Assembly: GCA_015179045.1 (NCBI GenBank)
Contig: WHUZ01000039.1
Location: forward strand, 1 to 64,000
Source of the DNA: Kalaharituber pfeilii
Lineage: Eukaryota > Ascomycota > Pezizomycetes > Pezizales > Pezizaceae
DNA length: 64,000 nt
Reading direction: 5' to 3'
Part shown: piece after piece, positions 11,501 to 24,537 of the stretch
How positions within the stretch are numbered: position 1 is the stretch's first letter
Layout: each line of letters begins with the position of its first letter
Notes under the pieces: generated by a model
Seen by the model: only the letters and a program-made list of their open reading frames with translations
Told to the model about the DNA's origin: nothing
Database searches by the model: none
Made by a program: the position numbers and the translations under genes

Positions 11501-14500
11501 ACTGTATTGGGTCGGGCTATTCCGGTGGATCTGAAAATTGTCAGCTTGAGTATTAGGATTATGGCCTATGATGAGGGGAAACAGCAAAATAACATACAAT
11601 TGCCAGTCTATTTTCCCCACTTGTCAAACTCCGTTCCGGGGCGGGAAGGCTCTCAACAGCCCTCGTCAGCATCACAGACGTCGGCTCAATATGACCCTCG
11701 AAATCATCCAGCGCAATATTCAGCCCCGAGAAGCCCGTCTCAGCGAACAAGCGATCCCATTGTGACTTAAGCAAGAACGGATGATCAACGCGGCCGTCCT
11801 CAATTCCCATCCAGTAACCGAGGAGACACCCGTACATAATGGTGGCGCAGAAGGATTCTGGGCAGTGAAATTGTTATTTCTGACGTCATGGTAGTTAAAT
11901 AGGATTTCGAACTTACCAGAAACAATCTCGAAGAGTAGGAGGTGGCCACCTGGTTTCAGCAGCTTTCGCACATTTGAGAGAGTGTTATGCATCTTGGAAG
12001 TTGCGTGAAGGCACTGGCTTTACCGTTAGCTCATACCCTGAATCCTCTACCAAACAGGGCCGACTTACGTTCGCTGAAATCACCAAATCATACTCGCCTT
12101 CCCCGTACCCCTGCCCTGCCGGCTCCTTCTCAATATCCAACACCCCATACTCGAGCCCTGCATACGCCTCAAACCTCTTCTGGGCGGTCCCCAAGAACCC
12201 CTTCCCAACATCAGTAAAATCATAGCTGCTATACCTTCTAAATGCTGCACTTTTCCCATTGAGCACATCCAGCATCACTTGCGTTGCGCTTCCAGTCCCT
12301 GCTCCTATCTCCAGCACCTTCATCTCGGGGTTCTTGTGTCCAAGCAGGTCCGCGAGCTTCTCAAGCTGGGAGTATGCGGTGCGGTGTCGAATCCCATTAG
12401 CGTATGAATCAGCGTTGAGATGCAGGTTGTCGACCATCAATACCTCTACGCCGCTCGCGGCGCCGCGGAGAATGTCGGGGATGCGTAGGTAGACGTTGTG
12501 GCAGAAGATGATTTCGGGAACTTCAGGGTGGAGGTATTTTGTTAGTCTGGTGATCTCGGCTTCACGTTCATCAGGGGTCGTGAATTGCTGAACTCGGTCC
12601 CAAATTGCCCCGTATTTCCCAGCTTTGGACTCTGCGATTCGCTTGAGCATCCACTTGTACCAATGCTTCAGGTGCGGTTCAGGTATCACAGCAGCTTCGG
12701 GGACTTCCTCAGTAACTTGGATCAACATTATGAGCGCGACCGTCCACCAGTCCTCCCAAACACGCAGAAGGTTAGGTTTCTTGACCGGTGGGAACAGCTT
12801 TACTGCTGCAACTTGAGTCAACGCATCCACATCCGGCTTCCACTGCAATCTCAAGAACGGCGCGCTATACTGCAACTTCTCATGCGATGTCTGAGCGAGC
12901 GCTGTTCTTGAATCAAACGAGATGCAGCTTAACTCCTTCACATCGACTATCAACTCCTGGCCCACTCGCGCCTGTAGATGCCCCACCACTGTTCTCAGGC
13001 CATAAAACTCGCCAATGCCCACAATGGCGGCATGTGTAGCGCTGGGGTCGGACGGTGGGTATATGTACACGTCCTCGAAAGCGACAGGTAAAAAGCACCG
13101 ATTCATGGACATGACACCCGTCTTTGCGTGAGTAGCAATCAGGCCGACTTGGAGTATAGTATCTAGCATGCAAGGATGGACTGCGTATCGTGATTCTCCA
13201 CCTGGCACCCGATCCTTAGTGGGATGCAGCGGGGCATCGGCGGTGGCGAGGTTAAATCGACCGTTGACTTTAATGTTGGAGAGGCCGGCAAACGCGGGAC
13301 CGTATTGGAGGCCCAGGTTGGAAAAGCCCTTGTACCAGCGTGTTGCGGCGGAGGAGGGGTGTAGGCCCTTTTCTGCGAGAGCGGCGGTCCATTTTCGGGT
13401 AGGTTCTATTCCGGTGCCAAGGTCAGCAAACGAGAGCGCAAAATAGAGATCTTCAATTGGGAATTGGCTGTGGTCGAACCTCGTCGCCTAGTGGTCAACA
13501 CCTTAATACTCCCTTTACAGTGTTCCGACCACTTCCCCCCGACCAGCGAGGTCACCTTGAACTCAAACGCCAGATGCGCCGTCCTTGAATTGGACATCGA
13601 CAATGGCCTCATACTGAACACCATCTCAACTCCCGCATCGTTTGCGGAAAACCTCAACGCTGTCTTAACCACTACATTCTGCAACCTATAACCTTGAATC
13701 TGGACGGGCGGGGGCCTCAGCTCCACCAGTTGCGTTGCCGCCTCAATCGCCAGCGCCATGTATCCTACACCGGGGAAGATCACTGTCCCATCAACTGCAT
13801 GCTCAGCCAACCATGGTAGGTGCTTGACCCTCAATATATTTCTCCAGACTGGCTCGCTCTCCATAACCCCGGTGACCCTGCTCCCGAGTAAGTCATGTCT
13901 GGGATGTGTTCTGTTCCGCCACTCTTCACTTGCACGGTTCTCATTCCAATGGATAACCTCAGGGTACTGCCAGCGGTATGTGGGCAAATCCACGAGCGTT
14001 CGTCCAGTAATGATGGAAATCTCCTCCGTCTCCGTGTTCACTACTTCAATTGAGTTCACACGTCCCATATCGACAGGATAATCGCGAATGAACAAGGTCC
14101 CCGCAAGAGTCAGCAGGCTGATCGTTGCGTCTTGATTACGGACAAGGGATGGTAAATAGGCGAGTTTTAAAGAGTTTAGGCCTAGCGCCTCACGAACGTC
14201 CCGAACTGGACCGGAGAGCGCTGAATGGGGACCGATTTCGACAATTTGTTCGAGAGAAAATTCCTTGATGAGACGTTCCAATGCTGGACTAAACATTACT
14301 GGAGACTCCAGGTTGCCACGCCAGTAGGAGCATGGAATCAAATCGTCTGCAATCACCTTCATAGTTACGGACGAGACCATGGAGGCTACGGAAGGTCGGT
14401 ACATTCCTGGACTTTCAAGGTGTACGTTCTCCTCCAATCGCTGCTGATAGTCTCCACCCACAAGCTTCATATGGTGCGAATGGTATGCTCGACCTCCAGT

Positions 14501-17096
14501 AATGAGCAACCTCGCAAAAATTCCCTTCTCATCCAGCAACATCTTCACCTGCTCCACATCCGCCCTATCTCCACTAAGGGTAACGCTCTTTGGGGAGTTG
14601 ATGCACGCAACTTTGACTCGCGCGTTGCTTTCAATGTAGGGAGCAACTTCCGCTGGCCCAAGACCAACTGCGAGCATGGCACCTTCCATGGGAATAGTAA
14701 CGTTCGTGCAGCTGTACCCCCGATAATATGCCACCTTAATTGCATTCTCCATCGAAATCTTCCCAGCCGTGTATGCCGCAGCAATTTCTCCCGAAGAATG
14801 CCCCACAACAGCCACAGGGCGAATACCCCAGGAAGACAGGAGCTCCACAAGGGCAATTTGGACTGCAGTGCATATTGGCTGGGAAAATGCAACCTCGTTC
14901 ATCTTGCTTGTTGCAGGCGGCTCAAGGAGTACTTTTTCGAGGGTCCAGGTAGGACGTTCATCGTCGGCGAGGGAGGAGAGGACGTCATCGAGATAGCGGA
15001 TAGTTTGGAGAAAGGAGGGGTAGTCAGTGAGGAGTTCAACGCCCATGCGAGCCCATTGTGCACCTTGACCTGCGAACACACATAATTAGCATCCATGGGC
15101 CGCGGCTTCCGCACCAGATCCACGGGAGGAAGCTTACCAGTGAAAATAAAACCTAATCTCGAGCCAGTACTCGGCTTCCTTCCCAATGTAATTTCTTCCT
15201 CCTCGAGCTGTTCTTGCAAAGAGAGTTCATCGTGATTCATATCGACAATAGCATAGCCTCTATGATAGAATTTTGATCTCCGTACACCAAGTGTGTATGC
15301 CAGGTCCTTTATGTCATACTTGCCAACGACCTCCCTCAGGGCTGCTATGTTGGCCTTGAGTGTGGGGAGGTCATGCGCCGAGAAGGGGAGTAGGAACTTT
15401 GACTTGAGTCCGGACGAGTCGAGTGGACGACCAAGTAGTGGAGATCCAACTGTGTCTTTGGTGTAGAACGCTGGAGTTGCATCAATGATTGCGTGTGCAT
15501 TGGCACCACCATACCCGAACGAATTGATACTTGCACGTCGCACCTGACCCGTGTTCATAGGCCAAGGTGTCAATTCCGTAACCACCTTGACTCTTGCTCC
15601 ATCAAAGTCAATATCCGGATTCGGGTTTTTAAGCCCAATAGTCGCAGGAATTTGCCCCTTCTCCAGCGCTAATACGCACTTAATGACACTGGTAATCCCA
15701 CTTGCCGCTTCTCCATGTCCAACACTTGTCTTCACGGAGCCAATGAGCAACGGACTCTGCTTTGCATCACGGCCTTCGGCAAAGACGTTGCCGATGCCTG
15801 CCACCTCGAGGGGGTCGCCGACTTTGGTGCCAGTACCGTGACACTCAAAGTAACCTGTTTGCCATAGGCGATTAGATAGGCCTGCACGTCTATAGGCTTC
15901 CCGAATGACGGCTTCTTGACCCTTTGGACTCGGGTTCGTGATGCCACCCGGGCTGCGGCCGTTGGAGTTAAATGCTGTTCCACGGATGACGGCACGAATC
16001 GGGTCTCCGTCCTTGACCGCATCAGATAAGCGTTTAATGTAGAGCGCGCTGACACCTTCCCCCCTTGCGTACCCGTCTGCAGAAGCGTCAAAGGTGTGGC
16101 ATTGTGAGGTGGGAGAGAGCACGCCTAGCTTCGCACTCGCCATATGCTGGTCGACAGTCATGATCAGGTTCGTCCCTGCCACCACCGCCGCGTCACATGA
16201 CCCATCCTGTATTGACTGACATGCAAGGTGGAGGGCGTAGATGCTGGAGGAGCATGCAGTGTCAAGGGTAAGGCTTGGCCCACACAAGTTAAATGCATAA
16301 CTTAACCGGTTACTAAGAATAGTCAAGCCCATACCAGTCAGCAGGTATGGCTGTCCTAGAGCAAATTCTGCGTCTTTGTACTGCATTGTCGAAAAGTCGC
16401 AGGTGAAGTTTGCAACAAAGCACCCCGTCTTGCTCCCCGATACCCTCTCCAGCGTGACGCCTCCATTCTCGAATGCCTCGTAGGTGACCTCGAGGAGCTT
16501 TCTCTGCTGCGGGTCCAAGGTTGTCGCCTCCAGGGGTGTAATGCCAAAGAAAGAAGGGTCAAAGGCTCGGATGTCCTCGTTGAGGAAGTAACCTCCGTCA
16601 GCTTCAATGCTTCCGGGCCGGTCATGGTTGGGGTGGTAGAACGCGTCAATGTTGAAAGCTCTTCGTGGGATCTTGCTGTGGCCTGATCTTTTGTTGGCTA
16701 ATAGGTCCCACAACCTTGATGGGGATGTGCAGTCTCCAGGTAGACGGCATCCTGCTCAAAAAGGTTAGACAGAGCTACACGTTACATGGAGGTAAGATCA
16801 AGTATTTGGGATGTGGCATACGAACCTATTCCAATAATAGCAATTGGCTCCACAGCTGCAGAGTTCTGGATTCCATTTCCACACAAAACTCTGGCTGGTA
16901 CTGTACCTGATGCAATGGTCCTGTCCCTGACAGGACCAGGGGAGAAATTATTCCTGGGCGAGCTTCGGACATTATGATCCTGAGGCTTAGATGTATAGGC
17001 TCCGTTCATGCTTGCATCTGCTTGGTTGGGCACACTAGCCGTGTGGGACGTAGTCGGGGCTAACGACACGGGAGCGGTTCCGGACGGGGCATTCAT
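8545..17096 (-). CDS. Highly reducing iterative type I polyketide synthase (KS-AT-DH-cMeT-ER-KR-ACP)
   Basis: Ten exons (17096-16826, 16751-15138, 15069-13519, 13450-12069, 12013-11917, 11857-11598, 11530-10616, 10562-10410, 10347-9829, 9768-8545) give about 2661 aa. KS from residue 83, Cys about 257 in DTACSSS, His in ECHGTGT and VGHGEAASG. AT starts FTGQGAQWARMG, Ser about 720 in GHSSG. DH has His about 1052 in AEHAVDG and Asp about 1241 in HPCMLDTI. cMeT has VLEIGAGTGSAT about 1520. ER spans about 1925-2254, KR has GCLGGLGRS and GNYSAGNAF, and ACP has YGLDSMVGAEL near 2614. There is no TE domain. It builds a reduced, C-methylated chain. Nine introns of 53-74 nt are assigned; all but one are clean GT-AG with a consistent phase. 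The junction 13519/13450 needs a -1 frame change and is either a weak 68-nt intron or a lesion. The ER cofactor loop reads GGSSAFGRA. Confidence 0.9.
13451..13518 (-). other. Reading-frame discontinuity in the PKS DH region (weak intron or indel)
   Basis: Upstream the frame reads KWSEHCKGSIKV and runs to a stop. The downstream frame begins around DHSQFPIEDLYFALSF. A 68-nt GTAAAG...GAAG intron restores frame but removes the conserved C-x-G strand and has no good branch site. A one-base change near 13475 would keep both parts. Confidence 0.6.
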
Positions 17097-17865
17097 ATCT
17101 GAAGTGGCACAAACAACAACGGAAGCACAGAAGGTGTTATGAAGGTATCACCAAATCTAGGAGGGCGAGAGGCGGCCGAGAGTAGAGACGTATTCCAGGT
17201 TGACAATGCTGCCGCTCGCCAAGGCGTCCTCACTTAGGGGTAATGCAAGCAATTAGTCAAAACCTAACCAGTCGCCCCTGAAGAGGAAGTATGAGTGTAA
17301 AAGGTGGGGAATATAATCAGCGTGAGCCGTGCAGCGTTTGAGAATCTAAAAAGACTACCTTTTGAGGGAGCAACGTAGGAGCTAGGTTATCTTGCACTTT
17401 ATATTCGTCAACTCGAAGTGCTCCCTCATTGCGTACTCCAAGTCTTCAAGAGCTTCCAGTTGAGGAGGAGTAAGTTAGCTTACTGCTTTGCCCTCTGTGA
17501 TGGAGCCGACGACATTACGAGGGGGGTTCTCTATACCGCAATCGGTCTAGGTGGTACATTTAGGCATCAGGCTACGGGGCAAATACCGGGATACCGGGTT
17601 TCATCCTAGGAAGCTTGAACAACTGTAGGAAATGTGCAGGGTAAGTGGTGGCCGATCGGGGTGCCTTCCTGTAAATCTCACATGCTATGTTGCCATATCA
17701 GAAGTTGACCTCATTGTGTTTGCCTGATTGTACTACGTTAGGTCGATCAACAGCATCAACCCAAGTTAGTTTTGACCCCCTTCACGTTCGTATTGCGGCA
17801 TATCAGAAAGATCACTAGATTCCGGTAACGTATATACGTATTCACAGCGCTTAACTGTTCAGATA
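17097..17865. other. PKS upstream region
   Basis: Holds the presumed PKS promoter and 5' UTR. No regulator gene or clear binding site was recognised. Confidence 0.4.
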
Positions 17866-18655
17866 CATTCTACCCTTGCTATACCGGATGGTCTCTGCCG
17901 CATACAAATCGCCCTTGCTATACCGGATTTTTTTTTTTTTAAAAAAAAGAAAAAAAAAAAAGAAAAGAAATATCACGAAATCCCGCTTGCAGCTGTTTGC
18001 CATGGCAGGGCTGCTATACTGGATGCCTTATCAATTTCGGACCTGGCAGAAACCTTCAGACAAGTAACCCCCTGTCTCCATACAAATAATATTTGTTATA
18101 CCAGATACACTAATATTAATACATGGTAGACTGCCCCATTTCAAACTTGGCTGCCATCACTGCTGCCACTGTTTCTGCTATCGCCGCTGCTGCCGCTGCT
18201 ACCGCTGCTGCCGTCACTTGCTACAATGTTACACAAGTAATGGAAACTGGGGCACTTTGTTGCTTCTTTTTCCATGTACAATCATTTCCGAGATTAATTG
18301 CTAACCACTTATCACTGTTTTAAAATATCCGACAAAGTAATACAGCTACTGCTTGTCCTACAATAATAGATTAGTCTTACCAATTTATCTCCAAAATGTT
18401 TACTAAATTCACTTAACTTTTTTTAGCAGACTTTGATTCTAGTGGACATTTACATATTTGATGCTTCTCAAGCACACTTAAGGCCTGACATACTAGATTT
18501 TGTGAGTGATGCATATTGATCTCTTTGGCTGGCTATGTGAACAAGTTGATGTTTACTCTGTTCATTTTCTATTTCAGTAATTAGTTGAATTTACAAAATA
18601 TTTATCACCCGCCTGTCTGCCAAGCATTTTTATTCTATCCCGGAACCTTCCGACA
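17866..18655 (-). repeat. pogo-like MITE (750-bp family), reversed copy, interrupted
   Basis: Inverted copy of the element at 20145-20893. The terminal block TACCCTTGCTATACCGGA, the internal Ala-codon-like CTGCTGCCGCTGCT run and the GCTAACCACTTATCAC segment are shared. One end is lost near 18655. A LINE tail at 17929-18011 splits the terminal repeat. Confidence 0.75.
17929..18011 (-). mobile_element. 83-bp LINE family A tail inserted in a MITE end
   Basis: A T run, an A/G-rich tract, then the reversed tail ending GTTTGCCATGGCAGGGC. Target duplications TGCTATACCGGAT (17916-17928) and TGCTATACTGGAT (18012-18024) differ at one base, consistent with an older insertion. Confidence 0.75.
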
Positions 18656-20144
18656 GAGCTGCATCACCCAGGATCCGAACATTATGATCACCATCTACTA
18701 CAAAGAGATCAATAAGCAAGTTCTCCAGGTGGGTCGACCTATAAATTGAGATAAATATCTCGTCCCGAAAACGCTTAGTTCCATGAGTCAAACCAGGCTC
18801 CGATTTGGTCTGTGTTAATCAGCGCTGCACAGGACATTGATATATCGGCGTACTGCACAGGCCAGAACCCCCCGGTAACTTGCTCTGCATCTTATGACAG
18901 CCGGAGACTCATCCGGGTGTCATGGTGCAGGACGTGTAAGCATATGGCAAGCCTCATTTGGTTCAAACATGGGTTCTAACTTCACGATGTGGAGGTTAAG
19001 TGTGTGATCGCTCCTGCAGGTTATTAAACTAGATTCCACGTAGTTGCGGTGGGAGCTTGCGATTTTTCCGTTTTGGGAGCTCCCACGTTACCCTCAAGTG
19101 TGCATTACTACTTACTATGATATACTTCTCGGTGTTCTAAATTCCGACTCTTTGGGGTTGTCCTCCCGGCCTATGGCTTCCTGCAGTTGCAAAATTGCTT
19201 TTTTTCCTTTCTTGTGTGTGAGCCTTCAGTACTCGTGTGCAACTCTGCTGGACCATGACTGAGAAATTGATTGGATTTAACTTAGCAAAATTTTCAACTA
19301 CATTGCCGATAAAGGCAAAAGAAATCTGGTGGTTAATTTTCGCAAGTGGTTGACATGCGATCACCATTTCTCTGCGAAATTGTTAAAACAGAATATGAAT
19401 AAAGTCATCAATTGGAAACACATGCAGCGGGTTGTTTGAAGCTATATAAGTTGCAAGGAGTTGATGACGGCAGTGGAGATCTTCCTTTCCACCTGTATGA
19501 TGGAAGACATTTTTGCGAACTGGTTAGTATTTCAAGGTTTTACGTTGAAACTGGAGTCGCACCTTCTAGACCTCACCAGCATGTTCCCTTCTTGGTCATT
19601 TTGTTAAATTTCTAAAATAAGATATGCACTTACTAATCAATCTTACGTTCTAAATGCTGAACATAAAGGTAACATTGTAGACCTTCCTTTTCGAAGTCAT
19701 GTTAGATGATTAAGATTAAGTATCCACTTTCCGGAAGGTTGGCAACGGAAGGCCCTGCCAAAGCAATCCAACAGGGACCCTCTTTGTCAGCGGTTATATC
19801 CCTCCACAGGATGCATGGCCGTTGCCATGCCCCTCACCGAACTGTTGACAGGCTTGGCTTTCCAGCTGTTGTCTCTTTCTGGGTAGTGCTCCGGCGCCTA
19901 CTCAAGATGTAATTTTGATATTAGAATTACAGGTTTACATGTCGACAAGACTAGTCTTCGTTGAATAACTAGAGCTTAAAGATGTTATCGCTGCAAGATA
20001 TCCAAGTACGTGTAGGCCGTGAGAAACGTATGAAAGGCTGCAGATGGGCATAAGCTTCATAATGCCGATTTATTCAGAGGAGTCAAACTTTGCTGTCTTT
20101 GGACAAACACTACAATACGCCAACTGTAGATGCAGATTAAGATA
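18656..20144. other. Intergenic, nothing recognised
   Basis: Only short frames without recognisable domains. It is flanked on both sides by copies of the same MITE family in opposite orientation. Confidence 0.4.
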
Positions 20145-20893
20145 CAGTCTACCCTTGCTATACCGGATCGCCAAAATCTGGAAATTTTCGTCCAGTACGG
20201 CAAGGTTCAGGTATAGAATTCAATGCTTGGCAGACAGGGGGGGTGGTAAATTCAATTAATTACTGAAATAGGAGATGAACGATCAACTTGTTCACACCCA
20301 GCCAAAGATATCAATATGCATCGGTCACGAAATCTAGAAAAAACGTCGGGCCTCAAGTGTGCTTGAGAAGCATCAAATATGTACATTGACTAGAACCAAA
20401 ATATGCTAAAGAAAAGTCAAGTGAATTTGATAAACATTTTTGAGATGAAATTAGTAAGATTACTGTACTCTAACTTAACTTTGATATCCTAGGTATTTAA
20501 CTCATTATTTTAAGCTGTGATCAGTAGCTGTATCTACTTAGTCAGGTATTCCGAAACAAAGTGGTGAGTGGTTAGCAATTAATCTCGGAACAACATTGTA
20601 GCAAGTGATGGTAGCAGTACGAAGCAGTGACAGCAGTGGTGGCAGCAGTGATGGCAGCCAAGTGTGAAATGGAGTAGTCTAAGATGTATTAGTATTAGTG
20701 TGTCCGCTATAGCAAATATTATTTGTATGGAGGCAGGGGGGTACTTGTCTGGAGATTTCTATCCGGTCCGGAATTGTTAGGGCGTCCGGTATAGCAAGGG
20801 CGATTTGTATGGGGAACGGATGTCGCAGACAGCGGCCATATGGTATAGCAAGGTTTCTGGTATAGCGAGGCCCGGTATAGCAGGGGTAGACTG
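20145..20893 (+). repeat. pogo-like MITE, 749 bp, both ends intact
   Basis: Left end CAGTCTACCCTTGCTATACC and right end reading (reverse) CAGTCTACCCCTGCTATACC, flanked by TA on both sides. Subterminal copies of the CCGGTATAGCAAGG block repeat near the right end. There is no transposase frame. The CAG start and TA target are pogo/Tigger features. Confidence 0.85.
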
Positions 20894-20975
20894 TAGTTTC
20901 GGAAGTTGCGGCACAAATAAGGGGTTTTTTTTAATTTATATATGTATCTACATCGCTTAACCCCGATTACCGCTA

Positions 20976-21166
20976 TACTCGTTACCAGCATTTAGTGATG
21001 CATGTGGGGGCCAAGTTATACGCCGTGCGAGCGGTCTGTGAGCAAGGCTAAGGTCTGTACCTGACTTAGGGAGCAAAATTGTATGGAAAATACCCCCGAT
21101 CCGGTAGGCTTTTCTCGCACGGCCATAACAGCCCCACCTGCATCACCGAAATGCCAGTAACAAGTA
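20976..21166. repeat. TACTCG-family MITE, 191 bp
   Basis: Starts TACTCGTTACCAGCATTTAG and ends with the reverse complement (GCCAGTAACAAGTA). The internal half-sites GTGCGAGCGG and CTCGCACGG are also inverted. Relatives lie at 25144-25284, 50599-50800 and 57136-57346. Confidence 0.75.
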
Positions 21167-21665
21167 CGCTATGGCAGGGCAGAGAGCAAGCATTATGATT
21201 AGCGCAACAGCCGCCTGGCATGCCGCCTGCAGCTGGGGTTTATAGCACCAGTGCTAAGGCAATTCTTTGGATTAGGGCATGTGTGTCAATAACGGACAGA
21301 TGATGTGCAGAAATAAATGCCGTCACTTGTTCCACCTACCATGTACACAAGCTCGCAGGTGGCCGGATTTGACTGCGGAGCTTACTACCTTCACTGCCTT
21401 AATGAAGGTGTATGCTTTCTTGCTGTACGAGTTTTCAGCAGGACGGGCAGGGCATAGCCATCCGGTGTGTCGCGATCGCAGTTTCGTGCATCAAATAACG
21501 AATATATGAGTAACCGACTTTTTGCCCTTACTTCACATTGTCAGCATTGAGTGCTAATCTGCTAAGTGCACGGTGCAGTGGCGGCGCTCTTTATCTCTTC
21601 CCAGACAAGGTTCAAATCTAAGGAATAGCCGTACCTCATAGCCTCGACTACCTTGATCCGCCATC

Positions 21666-23875
21666 ATGAATCCGAAAAGCGAAAGGGGGGATTTTACGTC
21701 GATATCGCTCAAACCAATTCCGGCAGCGGAATCGATGACCAGTGGAAGAACCGGAAGCGCCACTCCGATTGGGAGCATCAACACTTTGGACCAGAGGCAC
21801 AATGAAGTCGACCTGAAGACTAGCACCGTTGGCAATCATGATGTCGAAGATGCAGCTGCTGAGCGGGAGATTAGCGTTGTGGGCTGGGACTCAGAAACGG
21901 ATTCTGAGAACCCTCTAAATTGGCCGAAAAAGCGGAGTAGGTCTCTTCCGAATCTGGTGCGGATCCTACCCGGCTGCTCGCTGACTGTTTTAACTTCACA
22001 CCTGTTAGAACTTCTGATATCCTTGACCTCATGTCTACAAGCCGTGCAATGTACATTATGTGCCTCCATCTTCACTCCAGGTGTAAAAGAGATCACAAGG
22101 GATCTCAAAACGAGTAATGAATTGGCTCTCACAGCTTTAACATTGTATGCTTTGTCATCCATCGAAAATCATAAGCAAGGTGACTCAGCTGACGTATGGC
22201 TCAACTAGTTATGTTATGGGATTCGCTTTAGGACCACTTGTGTGGTCTCCAATGAGTGAGGTCAGTAAGGAAGTACAGATATCGAAACGATCCCAGTCGA
22301 AATCTGCAAATGGGGCAATCTGCGACCAAAAACTGACATTGAGTACACAGGTTTATGGACGCAATTACGTTTATCACCGAACATGGCCCATATTCACCGT
22401 TATACAGATCGGATGTGCTCTGGCACCAAATATTGCAACTCTATTGGTTTGTAGATTTATTGCTGGGTTCACAGGTGGAACTGCTGTGACAATCCCTGCC
22501 GGGGGAATGGCCGATATTTGGACCAGTAAGTCAATTGGGCTCGTTTCATGGGATAAAATTGCAATTTCCGCTTAAATCTGACCAATGAATGGGACAGGTG
22601 ATGAAATTGGACCGCCAATTGGCATGTTCCTGATGCAAGCATATTTGGGACCTATCATCGGTCCACTTATTGGGGGTTACCTTGTGCAATATGCATCGTG
22701 GAGATGGACATTTTGGCTCTGCTTGATCAACTGTTTTGTGCTCGGTTTGAACTTCTTGTGGTATCCGGAAACTTTCGCTCCAATATTATTAGAACGAAAA
22801 GCGAAACGACTTCGAGAACAGCAGCCAAAAACTGATACTACTCGAATATTGGCCCCGAACGAGGTGCATAAGAAATCCAAAGCTGAGGTCTTCCGAGCCG
22901 CCATCTGGAGACCATGGAGATTGCTCTTCTTGGAGCCGATTGTGTTCCTAGTGGCACTTTATATCTCCTTTGTCAACGGCGTGCTCCATCTCTATTTCGC
23001 AGCATATCCAATTGTCTACCGTGGTCTTTATCACTGGGATGTTGGCAACGCTGGTCTTCCCTTCATCGGGCTGGCCGTTGGAATCCTGTTGGGCGGCGTC
23101 GTTGCGAAACACATGAACCAGGTGCACATTCGGCTGAAGACTGACTATGTTACGAAGACTGGAAGTACTATATATCCCGAAGGCCGGCTACCGTACGCCA
23201 TCATCGCTTCCTTCTTGGTTCCAGGAAGTATGTTCTGGTTCGCATGGTCTGGTGATGGAAAGACGCATTGGATCGTCTCTATCCTCTCGGGAATTCCGTG
23301 AGTGCAGTCCTGTCATCGTTCTGACGTTCGGCTGTACAAAAACGTATTTCGTTGGAGAAAACTGACACGAGTTAAACATGAAATGTAGCTTTGGCTGGGG
23401 CCTGTTAATGATCTTGGTCAGTGCGCTCGGATCTCGTACCCTAGGCTCAGTGGTACAAACACTCTCCACATTTCGCTAACCTGGGATTTGAGGTCCTGTA
23501 GCTATGTCTGTTCGCATATATCACTGACGCCTACCTGGCCCATGCTGCGTCCGTACTTGCAGCCGTGACTCTCATGCGCTCTACATTTGCTGGGGCGTTT
23601 CCATTGTTTGCCGATAGGATGTACATGGAAATGACTCCCAAGTGGGCCGGAACACTGTTAGGTAAGCGGCCCTTTTCCGGAAGTTAGGCATAATTCTCTG
23701 CACATTTATCTCTGTTCTGAGTTGTCCTGCTAATACGGAAGATGTGGCACGAATGTGTCCTATGATTTACTGGCTAGCATGCGTCTCCATTTTGTTTATC
23801 CCTGTGCCCTTCTTATTTTTCAAATATGGGCCCTGGATAAGAAGCAAGAGCTTATATACATTTAAGGATGTGTAA
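21666..23875 (+). CDS. MFS drug:H+ antiporter (DHA1, fluconazole-resistance type)
   Basis: Eight exons (21666-21936, 22009-22144, 22209-22260, 22351-22525, 22598-23297, 23389-23416, 23502-23661, 23742-23875) splice to 551 aa with consistent phases. The N-terminal cytosolic stretch holds WDSETDSENPLNWPKKR, the typical entry of fungal 12-TM DHA1 exporters. The motif A region reads PLVWSPMSEVYGRNYVY over an exon junction. Motif C region: GFTGGTAVTIPAGGMADIW. C-terminal half: GPPIGMFLMQAYLGPIIGP, ITDAYLAHAASVLAA and FPVPFLFFKYG-like last helix (IPVPFLFFKYGPWIR). The role is export of small molecules across the plasma membrane, possibly the PKS product, since it is the nearest gene upstream of the PKS (4.6 kb away, MITEs between). 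That link is inferred. The 28-nt exon 6 is unusual but required for frame. Confidence 0.85.
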
Positions 23876-24482
23876 GTTTCGGATATGCAGACATTTTAAC
23901 CATCTCGTCACTCGTGATCGGGAGCGGTAGTCTTTCCCTACAATTGAATATTTCTCCAGTAAATAAATCAACAGATGGAATTTACATTCCTGCTACTTTC
24001 TCAAACGCTTGATTTGGGGACGTTTTGATTCAGCCAGCCATAGTAATTACGACCCATCAAGGCTGAGAAAGTTAATAACTTTGGATTGCTCGTGAATGCC
24101 AAAGAACAGTAAGCTCCGAGCGACTTATTTTCTTATAGGGAGAATCAATGCTCGCTACTGAAGGTGCTGACACTCATGCGAGAGCATTGCGGCTCTTTAC
24201 TCAGATTGGATAAAAGTACAAAGTGCCAATGTTTGTAGCAGGAATCGCCCAAGAATGGTCGTACCGTCCTCAGAACGTAGTCGGAGGGGCATTGTCATCC
24301 AAAACCGTTATCCGGACTCAAATACTTATTCCCTATAGGAAAACTACAAAAAAGAATCAGCTGTAACTGTAGCTGGCGGCATAAATGGCATTTCAAAATC
24401 ATGATAAAGAGTAAAATAAGCACTGGCTAGGCCGCTGGTGGCTGAGACATCTCAAGACCTGGGCTTTTGTTTTCAATTCATC

Positions 24483-24537
24483 TTTTTTTTTATATATATA
24501 TCATTGCTCACATGCCGCCCTACGGGCTATGGCAAGA
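24483..24537 (-). mobile_element. 55-bp LINE family B tail with 13-bp target duplication
   Basis: Poly(T), then TCATTGCTCACATGCCGCCC and TACGGGCTATGGCAAGA, the reversed family B tail. Perfect duplications TTTTCAATTCATC at 24470-24482 and 24538-24550. Confidence 0.85.

Noticed and set aside
13465..13510. tRNA-like words (CTAGTGGTCAACACC, GGTTCGA) in the PKS frame-break region
   Set aside because: No cloverleaf or matching acceptor stem; the words are on opposite strands and lie inside coding sequence.
14225..15085. 286-codon plus-strand frame inside the PKS
   Set aside because: Antisense to the AT domain, which has clear catalytic motifs; no independent similarity.
18123..18323. Ala-rich 66-codon frame
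   Set aside because: Comes from a GCTGCCGCT repeat inside the reversed pogo-like MITE; also present in opposite orientation at 20600-20660.
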